A stretch of 64,000 bases of DNA, taken from the NCBI RefSeq assembly GCF_018069805.1, contig NZ_JAGPYN010000011.1, positions 1 to 64,000 of the forward strand. The letters are read 5' to 3'. The stretch comes from Pseudoalteromonas ostreae. Its GTDB lineage: Bacteria; Pseudomonadota; Gammaproteobacteria; Enterobacterales; Alteromonadaceae. A program made the position numbers and the translations under genes. Each line of letters opens with the position of its first letter. Positions within the stretch are counted from its first letter, which is position 1. Below are positions 8,296 through 16,346 of this stretch, piece after piece. The notes below the pieces were generated by a model. The model saw only the letters and a list, made by a program, of their open reading frames with translations. It was not told the origin of the DNA and made no database searches.

Positions 8296-10812
8296 TTAAG
8301 CTAAAGAGCGCAATAACCCTTGGGTATTTTTACGCATGGTTCTAGCTATCATAAAATAGCCAAGTGATGCCACAAACACGCCTCCCACTACTGGCCCAAT
8401 CAGCCAAATATGCGGGTGCAGCTTACCGGCTAAATCGAACATCTCTCGTTGTACTATTAATAACGCAATATCACTGATCAGCGCAGCGACAAAACCGGCT
8501 ACGCCACCAAGTAATAAAAACTCGTACAAGGTCGCATTTTTTATTAACCGCGCTTTTGCACCTAAAGTACGCAGTATCACAATTTCTTGCATCCGCTCAC
8601 CCAAGCTTGCTTGTACTTGGGAAATCAATACTAAACCACCACATAGCACTACAATGGCCAGTACAAAGCCAATTGCTAAAGACACTTGTTCAATAGTAGA
8701 GCGTATTTGTTTTACAAAGCTCTCAACATCGATGGCATTGATGGTTGGGTAACTGCGTAATAACTGGCTAAAATCGCGTTTTTGATCGTCATTAATTCGT
8801 ACCGATGAAATATAGGTCGCCGGAAAGTCAGCTAAAACATCAGGGCTTAAAATAATAAAGAAATTAGGTTTTAAGGTTGCCCAATTCACTTTACGCACGC
8901 TGGTAATTTTAGCATCAAACGACTGCGCGCCAATTAAAAAGGTCAGCGTATCACCCAGTTTCACATCCAAGCGCTCGAGCATTGACTCTTCAACTGACGC
9001 CTCAGCGGTCGTATTGTCGCCAAACCACTTACCATCAATGATCTCATTTTGCACAGGGACTTGCTCTAACCATGTAAGATTTAGCTCACGGCCAACACCT
9101 GCGCGTGCTTCTTCGTCTTTCTTCTCGTTGTCTTGCAATGAGACTTCTCGAGCAACTAGTTCACCGTTAACAGCGTTGACGCGACCACGAATAGTCGGGT
9201 AAAACTCGGATACTTGAATATTTTTTTGCTCTAAAAAGCTTGTTACGTCTGGCAATTCAGTTTCGGTTATATTTACTAAAAAAGCATTTGGCGCATCACT
9301 GGGTAATTGCGATTGCCAATCAGCGATCATATCGTTTTTAAGTACTACTAAAAATAACAGCAGCTTTATAGCAAGTGAAAAGCTGATCAACTGCACCGCA
9401 TTGGCGTTGGCCCGTTTTTGAATAGAGGCAATCGCAAGCGACCAACTATTGCCAGGGCGCAGTCCTAACTTGCGCCCACCACCAAAGATGAGTCGCGATA
9501 GCAAAAATAGTATGGCAATTAAAACCAGCGTTGAAACAAATAAGATAGCGGTGATTTTTAAGTTATTACTAAATAACCACATGAGTAAAAATACCGTCAC
9601 CACCGACATGCCTAAATGTGCTTTACTCACTAACAACTTATCGCCCAAGTTACGGCGTAATACTCTAAGTGGTGGAATATCGAATAAATCTAATAACGGT
9701 TTGATTGAAAACATCACCGCACAAATCACCCCAGTGCTTATAGCTACCAACCAAGGTTTCAAACCCGCCGCTGGCAAGGTGTTATTCATTGATTTGGCTA
9801 AATAATTAATGGCAATTTCTTGTAGGCCATAACCAATGGCTAAGCCAAGGATCACTGATAGACCACATACTAAAGATAAATGCAGTAAGTAGATTTTGCG
9901 GATCATTGCGCGGCTGCCGCCTAACGTTTTCATCATCGCAACTGGGTCATATTGGCGTTCACAATAGCGTTTAGCAGACACTGCAATCGCCACTGCCGCT
10001 AAAATAATACCTAATAAACCAGCCAGTAATAAAAAGCTTTCGGCACGGTTTAAACTATTAGCAATCGGCGATTGTCGGTCTTTAACCCCATACCATTGCT
10101 GATTTTCTTTCATTTGTGGTTTTAACCAATCATAAAAATCGCTGATCTCACTTTCATCACCGGCATACAACTGGCGGTAAAAAACGCGGCTGCCCGGCTG
10201 GATCACTTCAGTTTTTTCTACATCTTGGTTATTTAACAACACACGACGACTGCTCGAAAAAATATTAAATGGCGCATCTGGCTCTTCCACTAATACTTTT
10301 TCAATATTAAATTGCGCAGCGCCAAGCTCAACCGTATCACCTACTTTTACATTTAGTGCATAAAATACCGATTCACTAAACCACACATTACCAACTGTTG
10401 GGCCTTGCGTGGCCACTTCAACCTCACCGGTTAAGCTGCTTTTAACTTTTAATTCGCCCTTAAGTGGGTAATGCTGCGACACCGCCTTTACTGAGCTTAA
10501 TTGCATTTCGTCATTAGCAAATAACATAGTATCAAAATAAGTGAGCTGTGCAGTTTGTAAGTTGTACTCGCTTGCTTTAGTTAAATACTTTTCTGGTAAT
10601 TCATGGTTGCTTGCCAGCACGCGATCAGCGGCAATAAAGGCACTGCTTTTTTGCGCTATGCTTTGCCCTATTCGGTCAGTTACCATGGAAAGTGTTAAGA
10701 CGGTTAATACCGCAAGCGATATTGCCGCACAGATCACCGTAAGTTCACCACGGCGAAACTCACGGCTAAATAATTTTAGTGCTAATTTAGCCCACATTCG
10801 CCACAGCCTCAT
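8296..10812 (-). CDS. ybbP: ABC transporter permease, YbbP/FtsX family
   Basis: This is the membrane subunit of an exporter-type ABC system of the MacB/FtsX/LolE class. The 838-aa product has an N-terminal helix (~20-45), a large periplasmic domain, and two FtsX-type permease blocks. One lies around 260-380 (AVAIAVSAKRYCERQYDPVAMMKTLGGSRAMIRKIYLLHLSL) and one at the C-terminus (LGERMQEIVILRTLGAKARLIKNATLYEFLLLGG). Length and sequence follow E. coli YbbP well. It overlaps the ATPase gene ybbA by 26 bp. The substrate is unproven; association with tesA suggests lipid or lysophospholipid handling, which is inference. Confidence 0.88.
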   Translation of the reverse strand: MRLWRMWAKLALKLFSREFRRGELTVICAAISLAVLTVLTLSMVTDRIGQSIAQKSSAFIAADRVLASNHELPEKYLTKASEYNLQTAQLTYFDTMLFANDEMQLSSVKAVSQHYPLKGELKVKSSLTGEVEVATQGPTVGNVWFSESVFYALNVKVGDTVELGAAQFNIEKVLVEEPDAPFNIFSSSRRVLLNNQDVEKTEVIQPGSRVFYRQLYAGDESEISDFYDWLKPQMKENQQWYGVKDRQSPIANSLNRAESFLLLAGLLGIILAAVAIAVSAKRYCERQYDPVAMMKTLGGSRAMIRKIYLLHLSLVCGLSVILGLAIGYGLQEIAINYLAKSMNNTLPAAGLKPWLVAISTGVICAVMFSIKPLLDLFDIPPLRVLRRNLGDKLLVSKAHLGMSVVTVFLLMWLFSNNLKITAILFVSTLVLIAILFLLSRLIFGGGRKLGLRPGNSWSLAIASIQKRANANAVQLISFSLAIKLLLFLVVLKNDMIADWQSQLPSDAPNAFLVNITETELPDVTSFLEQKNIQVSEFYPTIRGRVNAVNGELVAREVSLQDNEKKDEEARAGVGRELNLTWLEQVPVQNEIIDGKWFGDNTTAEASVEESMLERLDVKLGDTLTFLIGAQSFDAKITSVRKVNWATLKPNFFIILSPDVLADFPATYISSVRINDDQKRDFSQLLRSYPTINAIDVESFVKQIRSTIEQVSLAIGFVLAIVVLCGGLVLISQVQASLGERMQEIVILRTLGAKARLIKNATLYEFLLLGGVAGFVAALISDIALLIVQREMFDLAGKLHPHIWLIGPVVGGVFVASLGYFMIARTMRKNTQGLLRSLA

Positions 10813-11500
10813 TGGTATTTTTAACTAATTGCCCCGCTTCAATTTGCAAAACGTGCTGACATTTCGCAGCTAATGCTTCGTCATGCGTCACTAGCACTAA
10901 TGTGGTGCCGTGTAACTTATTCAAATCGAATAACAGTGACTCAATTAATTTACCATTTTTGCTATCGAGATTAGCGGATGGTTCATCAGCAAATAAAATT
11001 TTCGGTGTGCCAATAAATGCGCGGGCAATCGCTACACGCTGTTGTTCACCGCCAGAAAGCTGAGACGGGTAATGCTCAATACGATGGCTCAACCCCACCT
11101 TTTCAAGTAACTCAAGTGCCTGCTGTTTGGCGTTAGACTCACCAGCAAGCTCTGCCGGTAGCATCACATTTTCAAGTGCTGTTAAACTCTGTACCAACAT
11201 AAATGATTGAAATACAAAACCGACTTTTTCAGCTCTTAATGCCGCACGCGCTTCTTCATCAAGTTCATGCAGTGGCTCACCCTCTAAATAAATTGATCCC
11301 TGAGTCGATTGGTCAAGCCCTGCCAGTAAACTTAATAAAGTTGATTTACCTGAACCTGAGGTGCCAACCACAGCAACTGAGTCCCCAGACTTGACATTAA
11401 AGGTGATGTCGCTGAGGATGGGCAAATCCCCTTCAAGGGTAGTAACCGTTTTAGAAAGACCTTTAACCTGAATGATATTTAATTGAGATAGCGCTGACAT
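10787..11500 (-). CDS. ybbA: ABC transporter ATP-binding protein YbbA
   Basis: This 237-aa ATPase energises the YbbP permease. All ATPase motifs are visible: Walker A GTSGSGKST, Q-loop FQSF, signature LSGGEQQR, Walker B ILFADEPSANLD and switch His in LVTHD. The closest family is the LolD/MacB-like group, and the phrase ARAALRAEKVGFVFQSFMLVQSLTALENV parallels E. coli YbbA. Its ATG directly abuts the tesA ATG on the other strand, so promoter elements for each must lie inside the neighbouring gene. A ribosome binding site is not obvious, so a slightly later start is possible. Confidence 0.92.
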   Translation of the reverse strand: MSALSQLNIIQVKGLSKTVTTLEGDLPILSDITFNVKSGDSVAVVGTSGSGKSTLLSLLAGLDQSTQGSIYLEGEPLHELDEEARAALRAEKVGFVFQSFMLVQSLTALENVMLPAELAGESNAKQQALELLEKVGLSHRIEHYPSQLSGGEQQRVAIARAFIGTPKILFADEPSANLDSKNGKLIESLLFDLNKLHGTTLVLVTHDEALAAKCQHVLQIEAGQLVKNTNEAVANVG

Positions 11501-12121
11501 ATGATGTATTCAATCCTACGTTTTATTTTCGTTTTACTATTAGTAATCAAACCACTTGGTGCGGCAGCTGACAACACAATTTTAATTTTAGGTGATAGTT
11601 TAAGCGCCGCCTACGGCTTAAAACAAGAGCAAGGCTGGGTTAAACTGTTACAAGATAAGTACGACAACGAGCAAGCACCAATCCAACTTATCAATGCCAG
11701 TATCAGTGGCGAAACCACCGGTGGCGCACTGCGTCGTTTAGACGCCCTACTTAATGAGTTTCAACCGAGCCATGTACTTATAGAGCTTGGTGGTAACGAC
11801 GGCCTGCGTGGCTTTCCAATTAAACGCCTAAAAGAAAACCTAGCCAGTTTAGTGAGCAAGAGCAAACAAGCTGATGCCAAAGTAGCGATTATGGAAGTAC
11901 ACATCCCGCCTAACTATGGGCCACGTTATACCGGGTTATTTACCGCTAGTTTTGCAGAAATTGCCGGTGCCACAAACAGCCATTTAATGCCGTTTTTTGT
12001 GCTTGATATCGCATCAGATAAAAGCCTAATGCAAAACGACAACATACACCCTAACAAAACTGCTCAACCTATACTACGAGATGTGATGTATAAATCGATC
12101 AATGAGTGGATAAATAACTAA
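11501..12121 (+). CDS. tesA: Arylesterase / acyl-CoA thioesterase I / lysophospholipase TesA
   Basis: TesA is a periplasmic SGNH-fold esterase, known in relatives to act on acyl-CoA, lysophospholipids and aryl esters. The 206-aa product has a signal peptide (MMYSILRFIFVLLLVIKPLGAAA), block I GDSLSAAYG with the nucleophilic Ser, the oxyanion Gly/Asn in GETTGG and ELGGNDGLRG, and the catalytic Asp/His pair in NDNIHPN. Catalytic residues are complete. It is divergent from ybbA with no intergenic space; a second ATG at 11504 is an alternative start. Confidence 0.93.
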   Translation: MMYSILRFIFVLLLVIKPLGAAADNTILILGDSLSAAYGLKQEQGWVKLLQDKYDNEQAPIQLINASISGETTGGALRRLDALLNEFQPSHVLIELGGNDGLRGFPIKRLKENLASLVSKSKQADAKVAIMEVHIPPNYGPRYTGLFTASFAEIAGATNSHLMPFFVLDIASDKSLMQNDNIHPNKTAQPILRDVMYKSINEWINN

Positions 12122-12187
12122 ACATCCTCATAAAATGATTTATTTCACTCAGTACGTGCAATAAATGTTCAAACAAACAAAAGCTTA

Positions 12188-12215
12188 TTGATTTTTGAAA
12201 AAATATACGTACTAT
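12188..12215 (+). promoter_or_regulatory. Promoter of tRNA-Pro
   Basis: TTGATT (12188-12193), a 16-bp spacer and TACTAT (12210-12215) precede the tRNA by 12 bp. The spacing fits a sigma70 promoter, and nothing else in the 106-bp gap would drive the tRNA. Confidence 0.5.
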
Positions 12216-12227
12216 TGCTTGCAACGT

Positions 12228-12304
12228 CGGTATGTAGCGCAGCTTGGTAGCGCACTGTCATGGGGTGGCAGGGGTCGAGAGTTCGAATCTCTCCATACCG
12301 ACCA
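12228..12304 (+). tRNA. tRNA-Pro (GGG)
   Basis: This is a 77-nt cloverleaf. The acceptor stem CGGTATG pairs with CATACCG, the D arm is AGCGCAGCTTGGTAGCGC, the anticodon stem CTGTC pairs with GGCAG around the loop ATGGGGT (anticodon GGG), the T loop is TTCGAAT, and CCA is encoded. It marks the left edge of the accessory block at 12.3-18.8 kb; tRNA 3' ends are common integration sites, but I found no second copy of its 3' end within the window. Confidence 0.96.
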
Positions 12305-12644
12305 ATTAATTCCTCTTTATTTCAACTCGTTATAAATTAAACTCTCTTCTTTATCGCACAATTAAATTAGTATTTTTAAATATATGTCGCACATTTATCG
12401 CACGATACTTGCCTTAAATTATTTTATAATTTTAAGGTATAAAGGGGGGGTATATAGGAAGACAGCTAATGGCACCTTCGAGAAACTCTATCTTCCCCTT
12501 AATTCCCTAAATTAGATGCGAAAGATTTACTCAATTACCTATAGCAAACTAACAACACATGTAAGAGCTTAGTAACTATTATTTTGTTGTAGTAATAAAT
12601 GAGTGGTATGCTTAGTTATCAGTTATTAAGTAGGTGTTTTTAAT
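12305..12644. other. Non-coding stretch after tRNA-Pro
   Basis: No gene is supported. The stretch is AT-rich and holds three spaced copies of a TCGCAC core (near 12354, 12387 and 12397) and a run of seven G (12444-12450). The TCGCAC repeats might be remnants of an integrase-binding or att region next to the tRNA, but I cannot support that. A ribosome binding site for the next gene (GTAGGTG) is at the right-hand end. Confidence 0.4.
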
Positions 12645-12890
12645 ATGACTCAAGATAGTACAAAAGCTAAATATAGTGCAGGTAAAAATGCACTTGAAAA
12701 TTTTAACACTTTAGCGAGCTATGCTATATCAGGTGCTCGAAAAGCCAAGCGTCGAGTACATAGAGAGGGCTTAACAGTAACTGTAATTAAGGACGGCTAT
12801 ATCGTTGAAGTAACCCCAGATGGTAGCGAAAAAGTCTTGAAAGGAGTTAATTCTGTTGATAAATTCAAGCCTCTAGGTGTAACTAATTAA
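12645..12890 (+). CDS. Small protein paired with zeta-like ATPase (possible antitoxin)
   Basis: This 81-aa basic, soluble protein is one I cannot assign to a named family. It starts with a polar N-terminus (MTQDSTKAKYSAGKNALENF), has an amphipathic helix region with ARKAKRRVHREG, and ends in a beta-rich segment (LTVTVIKDGYIVEVTPDGSEKVLKG). The ATG is preceded by AGTAGGTG at good spacing. Its stop codon overlaps the ATG of the following zeta-like gene in TAATG, so the two are translationally coupled. The arrangement of a small protein coupled to a P-loop kinase-like protein suggests an antitoxin or regulatory partner. That is inference from context only. Confidence 0.75.
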   Translation: MTQDSTKAKYSAGKNALENFNTLASYAISGARKAKRRVHREGLTVTVIKDGYIVEVTPDGSEKVLKGVNSVDKFKPLGVTN

Positions 12891-13522
12891 TGCCCAGAAT
12901 AAGGTTAATTGCTGGACCAAATGGCTCAGGAAAAACAACTCTATTTACTACACTTCAAGAGCATAATGATGTTCACTTTGGACAGTATATTAATCCTGAT
13001 GATGTTGCCCTGACACTAAAAGATTACTCAGTGAATGGGAGTTTAATAGATCCCAAAAACACTGCAAAAATGTCTCAAAAAATTTGTACAGGTCTTCGGG
13101 AAAGATATTTAGATTTAGGCCTTTCTCTAACTTACGAATCCGTAATGAGTCATGAATCACACCTTGAATATATTAAAAGAGCTAAAGCTAAAGGCTATAA
13201 AACATACCTATATTACGTGTGTATAAACGACCCTGAAGTAAATATTGCTCGTGTCAAAGAGCGAGTTGGTTCTGGCGGACATGGCGTACCAGATGAAAAA
13301 GTTATTGGTAGATATAAACGAAGCTTAGAAAATCTTTACGAAATGACTATGCTTTGTGAAAGAGTCTATTATTTCGATAATTCATATGAACAAGAATTAT
13401 TTGCTGAAAAATCGGAAAATGCTCTACTAAAAATAAAAGTTGATAAATATAATAAGTTGAAGCCTTTGTGGTTTCAGAAAAACATTCTGGAAAAGTGGGA
13501 TAAATCTAAAATTAGGTATTAA
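12890..13522 (+). CDS. Zeta-toxin-like P-loop ATPase/kinase
   Basis: This 210-aa P-loop protein belongs to the zeta-toxin-related group often labelled predicted ABC-type ATPase (COG4185). Visible motifs are Walker A GPNGSGKT at 9-16; INPDD at ~34-38; TYESVMSHESHLEYIKRAKAKGY, which matches the zeta-like substrate loop region; and the hallmark arginine-rich RVxxGGHGVPDExxxxRYxRSLENL at ~125-150. True zeta toxins phosphorylate UDP-N-acetylglucosamine; the substrate of this branch is not established. Codon use is more AT-rich than in neighbouring housekeeping genes, which suggests horizontal gain. It is coupled to the 81-aa gene upstream. Confidence 0.85.
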   Translation: MPRIRLIAGPNGSGKTTLFTTLQEHNDVHFGQYINPDDVALTLKDYSVNGSLIDPKNTAKMSQKICTGLRERYLDLGLSLTYESVMSHESHLEYIKRAKAKGYKTYLYYVCINDPEVNIARVKERVGSGGHGVPDEKVIGRYKRSLENLYEMTMLCERVYYFDNSYEQELFAEKSENALLKIKVDKYNKLKPLWFQKNILEKWDKSKIRY

Positions 13523-13613
13523 TCGTTACAACAATGTTTTCTCAAAGTACTCTTCTTATAAGAATACAGCTAAATCCTTTTGTCTAAAGTTTTAATTCTT
13601 GAGTGTTGCCCTA

Positions 13614-13814
13614 CTACCAATACCTCTTTATAGTCCTTAAGCTAAGCTTAGCTCTTTCAGCAACCTCTTTTTGAGTTGGTTTGTTGCCCGTTTCTTTGGT
13701 TATTTTTTTAATAGCTTTTTTAACAAGCTGCTGCGAATTACTTCGCTTTTTAATCGCAGTGTCTGTAGCTGCTTTTTTCTGCCTCTCCTTAATTTCATCG
13801 CTTGATAACTTCAC
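13614..13814 (-). pseudogene. Small HTH-like protein, 5' end probably cut by IS66 insertion
   Basis: The 66 residues visible from a GTG (13814) are very basic and end in a helix-turn-helix-like segment (NKPTQKEVAERAKLSLRTIKRYW). The frame stays open upstream of the GTG for 12 further codons, up to and beyond the junction with the IS66 terminal repeat at 13840, where it meets a stop. There is no ribosome binding site before the GTG. I infer that the original gene started further right and that the IS66 element interrupted it. Without a homologue the native length is unknown, and a short intact gene cannot be excluded. Confidence 0.45.
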
Positions 13815-13919
13815 TTTTGACTGAATATTTAAATATTCAGTAAGCGTCTAGCAAAGTGCACCTGCCAGTAATTCGTCAAACCGATTAAGCTATTTCTGAA
13901 TTTCAATTAGGAGATAGCC

Positions 13920-14219
13920 ATGAGAAAAACACGTAGCCTTGAGCAGTGGCGTAACATTATCGAAGAACAACAAGCCAGCGATTTAACTATTACTGAGTTT
14001 TGCCAGCAACATGCCTTATCTAAAACAAGCTTTTATGCAGCACGAAGTAAGCTTAATGCTTCATTCGGTAGTTTTGTTCGTGCAAAAGTCACTAAACACG
14101 TCGCCCCCACTGAACAGCAACTGCCGATCATGCTTACTATCGGCAGCGTGAAAATTAGCTTCCCACCCACAATGCCTGTCGCTTATTTGAGTCAATTGTT
14201 GCGTGAGCTTGCCTTATGA
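13920..14219 (+). CDS. tnpA: IS66 family accessory protein TnpA
   Basis: This 99-aa protein has the HTH organisation of IS66 TnpA: SLEQWRNIIEEQQASDLTITEFCQQHALSKTSFYAARSKL at residues ~5-45, then a loose C-terminal part ending in ISFPPTMPVAYLSQLLREL. The latter matches the way IS66 TnpA ends before the TnpB overlap. A strong AGGAG lies 7 bp before the ATG. The gene is intact, but the element lacks its catalytic transposase, so it should be functionless for transposition by itself. Confidence 0.8.
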   Translation: MRKTRSLEQWRNIIEEQQASDLTITEFCQQHALSKTSFYAARSKLNASFGSFVRAKVTKHVAPTEQQLPIMLTIGSVKISFPPTMPVAYLSQLLRELAL

Positions 14220-14257
14220 AAATGTTTGTTGAACCCGCGACTTCAAAAAGCAACTGA
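14216..14257 (+). pseudogene. IS66 tnpB remnant (first 13 codons)
   Basis: An ATG overlapping the tnpA stop (ATGA) opens MKMFVEPA, the usual beginning of an IS66 TnpB, but the frame departs after about 8-10 residues and stops at 14257. This marks the deletion breakpoint of the element. Confidence 0.6.
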
Positions 14258-14429
14258 AGTTATTATTTATATAAAACTTAAATAGAGCACCCATAATGAT
14301 CCGCTAGAACATAGGAATAAATCATTAGAATAAGCATTTAAATAACATGATCTTTCGCTAGATTTGCCGTTCGTTAATTGTTCGACTATTACTATATTAT
14401 GGGAACCAAATTTACTTGCGGGATACTTG

Positions 14430-15911
14430 ATGGACCTTAAAAAAGTAAATAAAAAATCTAATTCACCAAGTTCAAATGTAAATATGGATGAAGCATTTTT
14501 AACTCAACTAGTTAATTGTTTACCCATGGGGGCAATGGTAGTCAATACTGATGCCCAGATCCTTTTTGCTAATAACCAACTATCTGAAATACTAGGCTAT
14601 GAGGATTCAGAACTGATAGGGATGAACATAGATAGTTTACTTCCAGCGCAATTTAAAGCGAACCATACGCACTTGATGAGTCAGTTTTTTGTTAACCCTC
14701 GAAAACGCTTAATGGGTGAAGGCCGTGAGTTATTTGCGAGTCAAAAAAATGGTAAGCAAATCCCAATTGAAATAGGTTTAAACCCAATACACGGACAACA
14801 AGAGTTAGTTTTAGCCACACTGGTTGATATATCGCAAAGGCTACGCGCTAACAATATGTTTCAACGCTCTATTCAGGCTGCACCACATGGTGTATTAGTA
14901 GTTGACCAAGCTGGTATTATACAAGCGGTGAATCAATCGTTATGTAAATCTTTTGGCTACAGTGAAGTAGAACTACTCGATAAAAAAATGGAAATGCTTC
15001 TGCCCCAGCGCTACCAAGGTCATCACTCGGCACTTCGTCATTCATTTCATCTTGAGCCCAGTGTAAGAAGTATGGGAGTAGGCAGAGATTTAACCGCCTT
15101 ACACAAAGACGGTAAAGAATTCCCCGTTGAAGTGGGCTTGAGCCCTTTTATAAACACCAATGATGAAGATATGGTATTTGTGTCGCTGTTAGATATAACA
15201 GAACGAAAACGAATGGAAACAGAGCTAAAGGAAAATAATACAAGTCTGAAGGAGTTCACCTATGTGGCATCTCATGATTTACGCTCTCCATTACGAGGCA
15301 TTTCAAACTTAATTGAATGGATCAAAGAAGATTTAGGCACTACCACGGCTGAAGTAGAATACAACTTAACGCGTATTAATGAGCGTATTCAAAAAATGGA
15401 GACGTTAATTGATAATTTATTGGCCTATGCAAGAGCTGGTAAAGCAGCCCCAGATACTCAAGTAATCGATATGCATAAATTAATTTCTAACGTTACTGAG
15501 TTGTTAAATTTACCTGCTGGAATGAAGCTACATAAAGACATTCAATTAGATACCATCGTCACTGCATGGACTCCGCTAGAAACCGTTGTTCGCAACTTAT
15601 TAAGCAATGCCATCAAACATCACAACTGTGAAGAAGGAACTATAGAAATTAGTTGTGTAGCAGAAAATACGCTTTGCCATATCACTGTTACTGATGATGG
15701 GCCCGGTATACCACCAGAGGCTTACGAACGTATTTTTAGTTTGTTTCAAACAACCTCTGACAATAAATTGAGTTCAGGTATTGGGCTGTCTATTAGTCGG
15801 CGTCTTGCACAAGCTCATGGAGGGCGCATTTCAGTTAGCTCAAATGAACCGCAAAAAGGGTCCACATTCCATGTTTGGTGGCCGCGCTTTGCAAGGAAAG
15901 AGAATTTATGA
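14430..15911 (+). CDS. PAS-PAS sensor histidine kinase
   Basis: This 493-aa soluble kinase starts at ATG 14430, which has a GGGA motif 7 bp upstream; a longer reading from a TTG at 14364 is less likely. It has two tandem PAS domains (~25-135 and ~145-260) that look like an internal duplication: both carry LLPxxxxxxH, RxMGxGRxLxAxxKxGxxxPxExGLxP. Then come a HisKA domain with phospho-acceptor His282 in VASHDLRSPLRG, and an HATPase with the N box NLLSNAIKH, DDGPGIP and SSGIGLSISRRLAQAHGG. No membrane segments are seen, so the signal is probably cytoplasmic. It overlaps the following response regulator in ATGA. The combination resembles phytochrome-type kinase plus Rcp1-like regulator pairs, but no GAF/PHY domain is present. 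Confidence 0.9.
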   Translation: MDLKKVNKKSNSPSSNVNMDEAFLTQLVNCLPMGAMVVNTDAQILFANNQLSEILGYEDSELIGMNIDSLLPAQFKANHTHLMSQFFVNPRKRLMGEGRELFASQKNGKQIPIEIGLNPIHGQQELVLATLVDISQRLRANNMFQRSIQAAPHGVLVVDQAGIIQAVNQSLCKSFGYSEVELLDKKMEMLLPQRYQGHHSALRHSFHLEPSVRSMGVGRDLTALHKDGKEFPVEVGLSPFINTNDEDMVFVSLLDITERKRMETELKENNTSLKEFTYVASHDLRSPLRGISNLIEWIKEDLGTTTAEVEYNLTRINERIQKMETLIDNLLAYARAGKAAPDTQVIDMHKLISNVTELLNLPAGMKLHKDIQLDTIVTAWTPLETVVRNLLSNAIKHHNCEEGTIEISCVAENTLCHITVTDDGPGIPPEAYERIFSLFQTTSDNKLSSGIGLSISRRLAQAHGGRISVSSNEPQKGSTFHVWWPRFARKENL

Positions 15912-16330
15912 TCAAAAATCTATCTATACTGCTTGTTGAGGACGACGATGTTGCCGCAGAAGCTGTCACAAGAAGCCTAAAAAAAGTGGATCCTAAAATT
16001 AAAATAATTTGGAAACAAAACGGAAAACTTGCGCTAGATGCGTTACTAGAAAAAGCACAACAAAAAGAAATATCAGAGCCTTACTTAGTATTGCTTGACT
16101 TGAATATGCCAGTGATGAATGGGTTTGAATTTTTAGAGCACATTCGTAATGACAAAAAATTAAACGATACCGTTGTCTTTATACTAACAACCTCCAATGA
16201 GGATAACGATCGTACTCGTGCGTATCATAACAACGTAGCAGGTTATATGGTTAAGCATGCAATTGGCCCGCAATTTGCTAAATTAGCAACACTTATGGAC
16301 GCTTATATACATGCCGTTGAGCTTGAATAA
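15908..16330 (+). CDS. Single-domain response regulator (CheY/Rcp1-like)
   Basis: This 140-aa receiver domain has no output domain. It begins MIKNLSILLVEDDDVAAEAVTRSLKK, with the acidic pocket in VEDDD. The phospho-acceptor Asp is in LVLLDLNMPVMNGFEFL, the conserved Thr in VVFILTTSNEDND, and the Lys in GYMVKH. The start at 15908 overlaps the kinase stop (ATGA), so the two are co-translated and probably cognate. The extended beta4-alpha4 phrase is typical of Rcp1-type regulators that relay between kinases. Confidence 0.92.
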   Translation: MIKNLSILLVEDDDVAAEAVTRSLKKVDPKIKIIWKQNGKLALDALLEKAQQKEISEPYLVLLDLNMPVMNGFEFLEHIRNDKKLNDTVVFILTTSNEDNDRTRAYHNNVAGYMVKHAIGPQFAKLATLMDAYIHAVELE

Positions 16331-16346
16331 GTCTACTTAGCTAGAG

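Larger units (their letters stand above)
13840..14257 (+). mobile_element. Truncated IS66-family insertion sequence
   Basis: The left end begins at 13840 with GTAAGCGTCTAGCAAAGTGC, which matches the GTAAGCG start typical of IS66 terminal repeats. It directly follows the palindrome CTGAATATTT/AAATATTCAG (13821-13840, sharing one base). It carries an intact tnpA-like gene and the first 13 codons of tnpB. The rest of tnpB, the large tnpC transposase and the right terminal repeat are missing. The element is therefore dead, and the adjacent sequence to the right was joined by a deletion. Confidence 0.75.

Noticed and set aside
12351..12403. TCGCAC repeats after tRNA-Pro as an attachment site
   Set aside because: The repeats are short, there is no integrase gene in the window and no second copy of the tRNA 3' end was found, so I only record them.
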